Positions 1-6,919 of a DNA stretch of 9,290 nt are shown here, in pieces. Location of the stretch: positions 1 through 9,290 of the forward strand of contig CAYHQN010000150.1 of assembly GCA_964358545.1 (NCBI GenBank). The letters are read 5' to 3'. The notes under the pieces are model-generated. The model was not told the DNA's origin, did no database searches, and was given only the letters and a program-made list of their open reading frames with translations. Source of the DNA: CAINVV01 sp031432175. GTDB taxonomy: Bacteria > Bacteroidota > Bacteroidia > Bacteroidales > Prolixibacteraceae. The translations under genes and the position numbers were made by a program. The stretch's first letter is position 1; each line of letters opens with the position of its first letter.

Positions 1-27
1 GAAATGTTTGAAATGTTTGAAATGTTA
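1..27. repeat. 9-nt tandem repeat at the window edge
   Basis: Three consecutive copies of a 9-mer are visible: GAAATGTTT, GAAATGTTT and GAAATGTTA. The first copy begins at base 1, so the array may continue to the left of the window. It lies in the non-coding stretch past the 3' end of the PhoH gene. Short repeats of this kind look like slippage products. No gene is seen in this stretch. Confidence 0.85.
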
Positions 28-46
28 TAACTCTAAAAACCTTTTT

Positions 47-84
47 AAACCCTTTAAACAATATTCAAACCCTTCAAACAATTC
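47..84. repeat. Imperfect 18-20 nt direct repeat abutting the phoH stop codon
   Basis: Two adjacent copies share the pattern AAACCCTT(T/C)AAACAA followed by TATTC (47-66) or TTC (67-84). The second copy runs into the first base of the phoH stop codon (complement of 84-86). Read on the minus strand, the stretch has a GTTTGAA/GTTTAAA rhythm related to the 9-mer array at 1-27, so both are probably parts of one decaying repeat tract. No hairpin with a U-run, and hence no intrinsic terminator, is visible here. Confidence 0.6.
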
Positions 85-1406
85 TAAAGCAGATCGCTGG
101 CAAGTTCGGCCAGATAACTTCTTTCGCCCTTGAGCAGGTTGATGTGGGCAAAGATATCCTGTCCTTTCATCCGGTCGGTCAGATAGGCAAGTCCGTTGGA
201 CTGCATGTCCAGATAGGGAGAGTCAATTTGCTGAATATCCCCTGTAAAGACCATTTTAGTACCCTCTCCGGCTCTGGTTATAATAGTTTTTACCTCGTGT
301 GGCGTAAGATTTTGGGCTTCGTCGATGATAAAATAGCAGTTGGAGAGACTTCGTCCGCGGATAAAGGCCAGCGGACAGATCACCAGTCGTTCATCTTTCT
401 GAAGGTCTTCAATCACATGATGCTCGTGGGTGTGGGTGTCGAAGCACCTTTTGATAACAGCCAGGTTGTCAAAAAGCGGTTGCATATAAGGAGAAACCTT
501 CTCTTCAGCATCTCCCGGCAGGAATCCAATGTCGCGGTTACTTAACGCTACAATCGGACGGGCAAGCATGATCTGATCATAGATACTGTGCTGTGCAATG
601 GCTGCCGCAAGTGCAAGCAGGGTTTTGCCGGTACCAGCTTTGCCGGTAAGGCTTACCAACTTAATTTCTGGATCCAGAAGTGCCTGTAACGAAAAGGTCT
701 GTTCTGCATTCCTTGGACGGATGCCAAAGGCCATCTTCTTGTCTACCCGTTCCAAACGGGAGCGGAAAGTATTGTAATGTGCCAGAACACTGGAATGAGG
801 GCTTTTCAATATAAAGAACTCATTTGGGAAAGGGTGCTTTTCGATGCCCGACTCTTCAACCGAAAGAAAATTCGTTTCGTAAAGTCTGGCAATTAACTGG
901 TCGTCATAATCCTTTATTTCACGAATTCCCTGGTACAAAACTTCAATGTCTTCGATCTTGTCATTCTTGTAATCCTCGGCTTCAACATGCAGCGATTTTG
1001 CTTTAATTCTCAGGTTGACATCTTTGCTTACCAGGATAACCTTTCGTGTGGTCTGCTTGTCGCGCAAATATTCGGCAATGGCCAGAATCCGGTGGTCGGG
1101 AATATCTTCACGGAAGGACGCTTTCAATTGATCCGAGTAGGGTTTGCCAAGTTCAATGAAGAGTTTCCCTTTGCCCTGGCCAAGTTGTATTCCCTTGTTA
1201 ATGGGGTTTTTACCCACCAGTTCATCCAAAATCCTAACGAACTGCCTGGCCTGGAAATTAATCTGATCATCCCCCCGCTTAAATTTATCCAACTCCTCGA
1301 GAACGGTGATGGGAATCACAACGTCATTGTCTTCAAAGTTGTAAATGCACTCACTGTCGTGCAAAATGACATTGGTATCAAGAATAAAAGTTTTTGGCCT
1401 TTTCAT
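84..1406 (-). CDS. PhoH family ATPase with N-terminal PIN domain
   Basis: This 440-residue protein joins a PIN nuclease-like domain (about residues 5-150) to a PhoH-type P-loop ATPase (about 225-440). The PIN part begins FILDTNVILHD and keeps the acidic set D10, E37/E38, D104 and D129. The ATPase part has a Walker A motif GKAGTGKT (255-262), a Walker B motif FIIDEAQN (D362, E363) and a TGD motif at 388-390. FGIRPRNAEQ (228-237), preceding Walker A, is typical of PhoH proteins. PIN-PhoH (PhoH2-type) proteins are linked to RNA unwinding and cleavage; action on RNA in the cytoplasm is inferred from the family. The length is normal for the fusion. The ATG has no Shine-Dalgarno sequence, and the PIN motif starts a few residues in, which supports this start. 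It is divergent from folC and appears monocistronic within the window. Confidence 0.93.
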   Translation of the reverse strand: MKRPKTFILDTNVILHDSECIYNFEDNDVVIPITVLEELDKFKRGDDQINFQARQFVRILDELVGKNPINKGIQLGQGKGKLFIELGKPYSDQLKASFREDIPDHRILAIAEYLRDKQTTRKVILVSKDVNLRIKAKSLHVEAEDYKNDKIEDIEVLYQGIREIKDYDDQLIARLYETNFLSVEESGIEKHPFPNEFFILKSPHSSVLAHYNTFRSRLERVDKKMAFGIRPRNAEQTFSLQALLDPEIKLVSLTGKAGTGKTLLALAAAIAQHSIYDQIMLARPIVALSNRDIGFLPGDAEEKVSPYMQPLFDNLAVIKRCFDTHTHEHHVIEDLQKDERLVICPLAFIRGRSLSNCYFIIDEAQNLTPHEVKTIITRAGEGTKMVFTGDIQQIDSPYLDMQSNGLAYLTDRMKGQDIFAHINLLKGERSYLAELASDLL

Positions 1407-1552
1407 GTTGTTGAGCGTGTTAATTAAAACAATGTCAGTAACTCAGCTATTTGTTCCCGGAAAGTTTGATTCGTTCGAAAAGGGGGAGCAAACCTGAGAA
1501 ATCCTATTTAGTGGTATCGCTTAAAGATAACACTAAAACAATGCGATCGTAG

Positions 1553-1580
1553 TTTTGGCCAAAGGTTTTTTACATCTTTG
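1553..1580 (+). promoter_or_regulatory. Possible Bacteroidota-type promoter of folC
   Basis: CATCTTTG (1573-1580) matches the Bacteroidota -7 box TAnnTTTG except for its first base. TTTTG (1553-1557) could be the -33 element, but the 15-nt spacer is shorter than the roughly 20 nt usually seen, so the call is weak. The candidate -33 element lies inside a perfect 10-bp palindrome, TTTGGCCAAA (1554-1563). Transcription starting a few bases past the box would leave about 25 nt before the ATG at 1611. It would also rule out the upstream in-frame TTG at 1578 as the start. Confidence 0.3.
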
Positions 1581-1610
1581 TATTTACAAATTGTTAGTAA
1601 AGTTTACAGT

Positions 1611-2909
1611 ATGAGTTACAGCGAGGTCCTTGAATATTTGTACGAACATCTCCCTTATTACCAGCGAAAGGGACCGGCTGCTTACAAGGGAAGCCTTGAT
1701 AATACGCTCGCACTGGACAAGTTGTTCCATCATCCTCACCGAAATTTTCGGACCATTCACATAGCCGGAACCAATGGCAAGGGTTCTGTATCGCACATGC
1801 TGGCTGCCATTTTGCAGAAGGCCGGATACAAAACCGGCCTGTACACTTCACCTCATCTGAAAGATTTTCGTGAACGAATAAGGCTGAACGGAGAAATGGT
1901 ACCCGAGCAATTTGTCGTTGATTTTGTTGAGCGTTTCCTTGAGATGAACAAAACCAGTGCCCTGGAACCCTCTTTTTTTGAGCTTACTGTTCTGATGGCA
2001 TTTGACTATTTTTATGCACAAAAAGTCGATGTTGCTGTGATAGAAGTTGGACTGGGCGGAAGACTGGATTCTACAAATATCATTACCCCTGAACTCTCGG
2101 TTATTACCAACATCAGTCTGGACCATACTGCTTTACTTGGCGATTCACTCGGGAAGATTGCACTCGAAAAAGCGGGAATCATCAAGCGTTCCATTCCGGT
2201 AATCATTGGAGAGACACATCCCCAGACCTCCATAATCTTCGATGGGAAAGCCGCTGAAAACCATTCTAAAATTTTGTTTGCCGACCAGCTGCTGAAAGCC
2301 GATTATTCCATGATTTCGATCGACCAACATCAGATCTTTAACATCAAAAGCAGTGATGGGCCCCTTTTCGAAAACCTCCGGCTTGACCTTCTTGGTCAAT
2401 ACCAGGCTAAAAATATATGTACCCTGCTTTGTGCCGTGCAGGAGTTGCAGAAGATGGGATGGGAAATCTCCACAACCAATATTCGGGACGGACTTGAAAA
2501 TGTTACCGGATTAACCGGATTGTCCGGAAGGTGGCAGACCATAGGTACCAACCCTCGTATTATTTGTGATACGGCCCACAACGAAGGTGGAATGAAGGAG
2601 GTGGTAGCCCAGTTGGGGCAAATTCCATGCAAGAAGCTTCATTTCATTATTGGTATGGTCAACGACAAGGATATAGCCGGCGTATTGGCTTTGTTGCCGG
2701 TTGAGGCGGTTTACTACTTCACAAAAGCCTCTATCCCCAGGGCCATGGCAGAACATCAGTTGATGCAGATGGCTACTTATTTCGGGTTGAACGGCGCTGC
2801 CTATGAAGATGTTCCAACAGCGCTGGCCGAAGCAAAGATGTATGCCGATAAGGATGATCTGATTTTCGTCGGAGGAAGCACCTTTGTGGTGGCTGAAGTT
2901 CTACCGTAA
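1611..2909 (+). CDS. folC: Folylpolyglutamate synthase / dihydrofolate synthase
   Basis: FolC adds glutamate to folates with ATP in the cytoplasm; many bacterial members also make dihydrofolate from dihydropteroate. From the ATG at 1611 the protein has 432 residues, a normal length. Visible Mur-ligase-type motifs are the P-loop HIAGTNGKGS (50-59), LYTSPHL with the following FRERIRLNG, EVGLGGRLDSTN (145-156), LDHTALLG (170-177), EKAGIIK (186-192, carrying the family's conserved lysine) and DTAHN (320-324), which begins the C-terminal domain. An in-frame TTG at 1578 would add 11 residues, but it overlaps a candidate -7 box, so ATG 1611 is preferred. The gene is divergent from phoH, and 171 bases separate it from the next gene. 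Whether it has both activities cannot be settled from these motifs. Confidence 0.95.
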   Translation: MSYSEVLEYLYEHLPYYQRKGPAAYKGSLDNTLALDKLFHHPHRNFRTIHIAGTNGKGSVSHMLAAILQKAGYKTGLYTSPHLKDFRERIRLNGEMVPEQFVVDFVERFLEMNKTSALEPSFFELTVLMAFDYFYAQKVDVAVIEVGLGGRLDSTNIITPELSVITNISLDHTALLGDSLGKIALEKAGIIKRSIPVIIGETHPQTSIIFDGKAAENHSKILFADQLLKADYSMISIDQHQIFNIKSSDGPLFENLRLDLLGQYQAKNICTLLCAVQELQKMGWEISTTNIRDGLENVTGLTGLSGRWQTIGTNPRIICDTAHNEGGMKEVVAQLGQIPCKKLHFIIGMVNDKDIAGVLALLPVEAVYYFTKASIPRAMAEHQLMQMATYFGLNGAAYEDVPTALAEAKMYADKDDLIFVGGSTFVVAEVLP

Positions 2910-2978
2910 GTAATTTTTGTGTAATGAGATCTGCCGAAAATGGTTTAATATTTTTATTTGAGCATATTTTGTTTTATA

Positions 2979-3030
2979 TTGGTCAAATGGAACTGGACAG
3001 GAATATTCGTGACTCATTTTGATTGACCAA
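2979..3030. promoter_or_regulatory. Spaced 8-bp dyad upstream of the Gfo/Idh/MocA gene
   Basis: TTGGTCAA (2979-2986) and TTGACCAA (3023-3030) are exact inverted repeats separated by 36 nt, ending 50 bases before the start codon at 3081. This could be a pair of half-sites for a regulator or a weak long-range hairpin in the leader. The second arm directly follows TCATTTTG (3014-3021), one base off the TAnnTTTG -7 consensus but with no convincing -33 element. The rest of the gap (2910-3080) is AT-rich with no gene and no U-tailed terminator. Confidence 0.25.
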
Positions 3031-3080
3031 ATTATAACTATCAACCGAATTTTAATCATCAGCTAAATTACATTTAAATC

Positions 3081-4532
3081 ATGGAAAAATCCAAAAGTTT
3101 GACCAGAAGAGGATTTATCGGGGCTTCTGCCGTGACAGCTGCCGGTATAACCATCCTTCCAAGCCAGGTAGTCAGTGGTTTGGGGCATCAGTCACCCAGC
3201 GACAAACTCCATATCGCCGGAATTGGCGTTGGGGGAAAAGGTCAGGTAAATCTTCGGAACATGAATTCCGAAAGCATTGTTGCCTTGTGCGACATTGACT
3301 GGAATTATGCCGGTAAGACCTTTGGTCAGTATCCGGCTGCCAAGCGTTACATGGACTTCCGGATCATGCTGGAGGAGATGAACAGGGATATTGATGCAGT
3401 GGTGATAGCGACTCCCGATCATACCCATGCGGTGGCTGCACTGGCTGCCATGCAACTGTGTAAACATGTTTATGTACAAAAGCCCCTGACACATTCAGTA
3501 TATGAGTCAAGGGTATTACTCGAGGCCTCCCGCAAATACAAAGTGGTAACGCAAATGGGCAATGAAGGACACAGCAGTCATTCCGTTGCCGATGTATGCG
3601 AACTGATCTGGAGTGGGGCCATCGGTGAGGTAAATCAGGTTGAAGCCTGGACCGACCGGCCCATCTGGCCTCAGGGACTGACCCGCCCGGCCCAGGGAAT
3701 GTGGTTACCGGAAAACATCAACTGGGAACTGTTTATTGGACCTGCAGCCATGCGTCCCTACCATTCTGCTTATCACCCGTGGAACTGGCGGGGTTGGTGG
3801 GATTTCGGTACCGGAGCACTTGGTGATATGGCTTGCCACGTACTCGATGTGGCATTTTCTGCACTGAAACTCGGATATCCAAATACTTTGGAAGCATCCT
3901 CATCTGCATTTAACAACGAAAGTGCCCCCAATTCCTCTCTGATCAGATACAACTTTCCTGAAAGGTTGAGCATAGGTAAATTGAAAATGCCTTCAGTAAA
4001 TCTAACCTGGTACGACGGTGGCTTGTCACCTTCCCGCCCGGATAGTTTGCCTGACGGGATGGAGTTGGGACAGGGGAAAAACGGTGTCCTCTTCCACGGG
4101 ACGAAAGGAAAACTGGCCTGTGGAAATTATGGCAGCAACTACAAATTATTGCCTGAAGATAAATTTGCCAAACTGACCATGCCCCCTAAAACACTTCGCA
4201 GGGTTGAAGGCAGTCACGAGATGGATTGGGTAAGGTCATGCAAAGAATCAGCTGAAAACAGAATTTTACCCTTGTCAAACTTCGAATACGCCTGCCCGCT
4301 CAACGAGATGGTGGTAATGGGCAACCTTGCAGTCCGTTTGCAGGGCTTGCGGAAAAAATTGAAGTGGGATGGTGATAATATGACTTTTACAAACTTGTCG
4401 GATGAGGATAAAATAATGGTCGCCAATGGAATACCCGGTGCGGAACCAAAGAATATTGAACTGAATGCCAAAAAGTTTGTTGCTGAATTGTTGCGTACAA
4501 ATTATCGCCAGGGCTGGGATCTTAAAATTTAA
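3081..4532 (+). CDS. Tat-exported Gfo/Idh/MocA family oxidoreductase
   Basis: This 483-residue NAD(P)-dependent oxidoreductase probably acts on a sugar or sugar derivative in the periplasm. The N-terminus carries a twin-arginine signal, SLTRRGFIG (R9, R10), followed by a hydrophobic stretch to about residue 33. No lipobox cysteine is seen. The Rossmann fold starts at about 43 with GIGVGGKG (47-54) and the acidic end of strand 2 at ALCDID. VQKP (132-135) is the family's (E)KP motif with glutamine replacing glutamate. GDMACHVLD (248-256) carries the D249/H253 pair expected near the active site, within the HPWNWRGWWDFGTGALGDMACH signature common in Bacteroidota and Planctomycetota members. Tat export fits a protein that folds around its cofactor before secretion. 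The substrate cannot be told from sequence. The transporter gene follows after 59 bases of short repeats, so cotranscription is possible but unproven. Confidence 0.9.
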   Translation: MEKSKSLTRRGFIGASAVTAAGITILPSQVVSGLGHQSPSDKLHIAGIGVGGKGQVNLRNMNSESIVALCDIDWNYAGKTFGQYPAAKRYMDFRIMLEEMNRDIDAVVIATPDHTHAVAALAAMQLCKHVYVQKPLTHSVYESRVLLEASRKYKVVTQMGNEGHSSHSVADVCELIWSGAIGEVNQVEAWTDRPIWPQGLTRPAQGMWLPENINWELFIGPAAMRPYHSAYHPWNWRGWWDFGTGALGDMACHVLDVAFSALKLGYPNTLEASSSAFNNESAPNSSLIRYNFPERLSIGKLKMPSVNLTWYDGGLSPSRPDSLPDGMELGQGKNGVLFHGTKGKLACGNYGSNYKLLPEDKFAKLTMPPKTLRRVEGSHEMDWVRSCKESAENRILPLSNFEYACPLNEMVVMGNLAVRLQGLRKKLKWDGDNMTFTNLSDEDKIMVANGIPGAEPKNIELNAKKFVAELLRTNYRQGWDLKI

Positions 4533-4564
4533 TTAAAAATTAAAAATGTTGGAACATACTTTCC

Positions 4565-4588
4565 CACATTTTCACATTTTCACATTAT
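4565..4588. repeat. CACATTTT 8-nt tandem repeat before the transporter gene
   Basis: CACATTTT occurs twice in tandem (4565-4572, 4573-4580), followed by a degenerate copy CACATTAT (4581-4588), ending three bases before the start codon at 4592. The same gap also has a short AT-rich repeat, ATTAAAA twice, near 4533-4547. The array occupies the place of a ribosome binding site, and the tract is A/T-rich without any Shine-Dalgarno sequence. Copy-number change here could alter expression of the transporter, but that is inference. Confidence 0.75.
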
Positions 4589-4591
4589 TTA

Positions 4592-5539
4592 ATGAACAAC
4601 TCTCTGGTAGTACTCGACCACGTCCGACTCAATTTCTCTCCGGCTAGTCTTATCTTACTAAATATCGCCCTGGCAATTGTCATGTTTGGTGTGGCCCTGG
4701 ATATCAAGGTGGATCACTTTACCAATCTGATAAAAAAGCCAAAATCAGCCATCGTTGGGTTCTCAAGTCAGACCTTCCTGCTTCCTGCATTTACCTTTTT
4801 GTTGGTCATTTTACTCAATCCAACCCCAACGATTGCATTGGGTATGATTATGGTGGCCGCATGTCCGGGTGGGAATATTTCGAATTTTATCAGTTCCATG
4901 GCCAAAGGAAATGTTGCATTGGCGGTGAGTCTAACGGCCATTTCGACCTTGGCGGCTATATTTTTTACTCCCTTTAATTTTGCCTTTTGGGGGAACATGT
5001 ACATTCATTTTTACAATGCCCACAGTGCAGCAGGTCTTGTTCGTCCTTTAGAAATAGACAATTATCAGATGTTCGAAACCGTTTTTATACTGTTGGGAAT
5101 GCCTGTCATGGCAGGACTTTTCATTGCCAGAAAATTTCCGGTATTCACCGAAAAAATCAAGAAACCGATTAACAAAGGCTCTCTGATTTTTTTCGTTTTG
5201 ATGGTCATAACCATGCTGGCTGCCAACTTTTCCCAGTTTATGGCTTATATCCACCTGGTATTCCTCTTTGTTCTGTTGCAAAATACGATAGCCATGACAA
5301 CGGGGTATTTCTTCAGTTCACTCTTTAAATGTTCACAAAAAGACAAAAGAACCATTGCCATTGAAACCGGAATACACAATTCGGGTTTGGCGCTGGCACT
5401 GTTGTTCAATCCCAAGATATTCCCTCCCGAAATGGAGTTGGGAGGGATGGCTGTCATTGCTGCCTGGTGGGGTATTTGGCACATCATCAGTGGTTTAACT
5501 TTGGCCTGGTATTGGTCCAGGCGACCTGTAATTGCCTGA
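4592..5539 (+). CDS. Bile acid:sodium symporter (BASS/SBF) family transporter
   Basis: The protein has 315 residues and about nine hydrophobic segments, as expected for a BASS/SBF inner-membrane sodium-coupled symporter. Family landmarks are VMFGVALDIKVDHF near 30-43, AACPGGNISNFISSMAKGN (89-107), which corresponds to the sodium- and substrate-binding crossover helix, and IETGIHNSGLALAL (257-270) in the second inverted repeat. In bacteria this family carries bile acids, keto acids such as pyruvate or pantoate, and other organic anions. The substrate cannot be read from the sequence. The start at 4592 is used because the next methionine (residue 31) would delete the first membrane segment. The stop is one base from the next gene's ATG, implying cotranscription with the acyltransferase. 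The Tat-oxidoreductase gene upstream might supply a product for import, which is speculation. Confidence 0.88.
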   Translation: MNNSLVVLDHVRLNFSPASLILLNIALAIVMFGVALDIKVDHFTNLIKKPKSAIVGFSSQTFLLPAFTFLLVILLNPTPTIALGMIMVAACPGGNISNFISSMAKGNVALAVSLTAISTLAAIFFTPFNFAFWGNMYIHFYNAHSAAGLVRPLEIDNYQMFETVFILLGMPVMAGLFIARKFPVFTEKIKKPINKGSLIFFVLMVITMLAANFSQFMAYIHLVFLFVLLQNTIAMTTGYFFSSLFKCSQKDKRTIAIETGIHNSGLALALLFNPKIFPPEMELGGMAVIAAWWGIWHIISGLTLAWYWSRRPVIA

Positions 5540-5540
5540 T

Positions 5541-6872
5541 ATGGAAAAACAATCATTGGGTTACGAGGCATTGAGAGTCTATGTGCGGTTTGCTTTTTGG
5601 CTGACGCACAAGCGGGTGATCGTAACTGGACGGGAATTGATTCCGAATGATCATCCGATCATCTTTGCAGCCAACCATCAAAATGCCCTGATGGATCCGC
5701 TGGCCCTGGTTTGCACCAATTCTTTGCAGACATTGTGGTTGGCGCGTGCCGATATTTTTAAAAGCAAATTCACCAAACCCATCCTCAAATTTATGAAGAT
5801 GCTTCCCGTTTACCGTATACGGGATGGGAAGGAGAATCTGAACAACAATGAGGAGGTATTCGACCAGGTGACACAGGTGTTGGAAAACGGCGGATCAACC
5901 GCGCTTTTCCCGGAGGCGGCTCATTCCGGGAAAAGACAGATGCTTCAGCACAAAAAGGCGATACCCCGTATTGCACTGGAAGCGGAGGCAAAGAACAATT
6001 TTCAGCTTGGATTGAGGATTGTCCCGGTAGGAATTTATTATGACCATTACTGGAATTTTAACCGTACCCTGATGGTGCAATATGGCGAATCGATCGGAAT
6101 AAGCGGTTACAAAGAGCGGTATGCGGAGAATAGCCAAAATGCCATGATCTCCCTTCGCGATGAGATTCACAGCATCCTGCTACCGCTTACCATGCAAATC
6201 AACAGTACCCAATACTACCGGGATTATGAGGATATCCGGATGGTGGCAGGGGAGGAGTATTCACATTATCATTTCTTCAGCAACAATCCCTGGCAGCAGC
6301 AATTCCATTCAGAACAGGAGCTCGTTAAAAAAATTGAGAAACTTGAGATAGAGCAACCCGATAGTTTTGATTTGTTGAGAAATAAAACTACAGCCTATAT
6401 TGGTGGGCTCAAAAAGTTTGGCTATTCAGACCGTCAACTTGTCAAAGCCGGCCATGTAGGGTTTTTCAAACTTTTGGTACGGTTTTGTGGAGCGCTGCTT
6501 TCTTTGCCATTTTTGGCTGCCGGCATTCTGGCTTGCGTCCTTCCCTATGCCCTGCCAAGGGTCCACCTTACCAGGAAAGTCAAAGATCCCGCTTTCAAAA
6601 GTACCTTTATTTTTGCCTCTGGATTGTTGCTTTTCCCTATTTTTTTCCTGCTTGAAAGCCTGTTAATTGGCACATTGTCGGGCTCATTTATGGTAGCTGT
6701 TGTCTCGTTTGTCGCCATGCCATTTGCCGGCAAGCTAGCTTTCAACCTGCTGGAATTTGATGGGGATTTGATCCAGGCGATTAAGTTAAAGACCATTCAT
6801 AAATCGCTCTTCAGGCAATTGGGAAAAGCACGACTGGCCGTTCTTGAGATAGTCACCGGAAAATTGAATTGA
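5541..6872 (+). CDS. PlsC-like lysophospholipid acyltransferase with C-terminal membrane domain
   Basis: The protein is 443 residues when begun at ATG 5541. It belongs to the PlsC/LPLAT acyltransferase family, whose members transfer acyl groups to lysophosphatidate or related lipids at the inner membrane. Motif I is NHQNALMD (H46, D52), with five rather than the classical four residues between His and Asp. The motif II-like YRIRDG is at 91-96, and motif III is LFPEAAHSGK (F123, P124, E125), with FPEA replacing FPEG. The catalytic half ends near residue 220; the C-terminal half has hydrophobic segments at about 302-335 and 350-400 that would anchor it in the membrane. The start directly follows the transporter stop (TGA-T-ATG), suggesting translational coupling; an in-frame TTG at 5532 is less likely. 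The two changed motifs may mean a substrate other than lysophosphatidate, so plsC itself is not assigned. Confidence 0.85.
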   Translation: MEKQSLGYEALRVYVRFAFWLTHKRVIVTGRELIPNDHPIIFAANHQNALMDPLALVCTNSLQTLWLARADIFKSKFTKPILKFMKMLPVYRIRDGKENLNNNEEVFDQVTQVLENGGSTALFPEAAHSGKRQMLQHKKAIPRIALEAEAKNNFQLGLRIVPVGIYYDHYWNFNRTLMVQYGESIGISGYKERYAENSQNAMISLRDEIHSILLPLTMQINSTQYYRDYEDIRMVAGEEYSHYHFFSNNPWQQQFHSEQELVKKIEKLEIEQPDSFDLLRNKTTAYIGGLKKFGYSDRQLVKAGHVGFFKLLVRFCGALLSLPFLAAGILACVLPYALPRVHLTRKVKDPAFKSTFIFASGLLLFPIFFLLESLLIGTLSGSFMVAVVSFVAMPFAGKLAFNLLEFDGDLIQAIKLKTIHKSLFRQLGKARLAVLEIVTGKLN

Positions 6873-6919
6873 TGTGCCGTATGAATAATCCTTTGTCGTT
6901 CGCAACAAGCAACTATAGA

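Noticed and set aside
987..1427. 146-codon plus-strand frame opposite phoH, and a 133-codon one at 144-545
   Set aside because: Both lie antisense to a clearly real PIN-PhoH gene with intact motifs, and their translations show no recognisable domain; they are shadow frames.
1578..1610. In-frame TTG start extending FolC by 11 residues
   Set aside because: The TTG overlaps a TTTG-type -7 box, and the family N-terminus fits the ATG at 1611.
3081..4532. GH109 glycosidase (alpha-N-acetylgalactosaminidase), which also has a Tat signal and Gfo/Idh/MocA fold
   Set aside because: The HPWNWRGWWDFGTGALGDMACH segment matches ordinary oxidoreductase members better than what I recall of the GH109 signature around that position; an alignment would be needed to be sure.
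5532..5540. In-frame TTG start extending the acyltransferase by three residues
   Set aside because: The ATG at 5541 directly after the transporter stop is a better start and a common coupling arrangement.
6873..6919. Possible bidirectional terminator between the convergent acyltransferase and flavoenzyme genes
   Set aside because: TTTGTCG/CGCAACAA can form only a bulged short stem, and no clear U-run follows on either strand.
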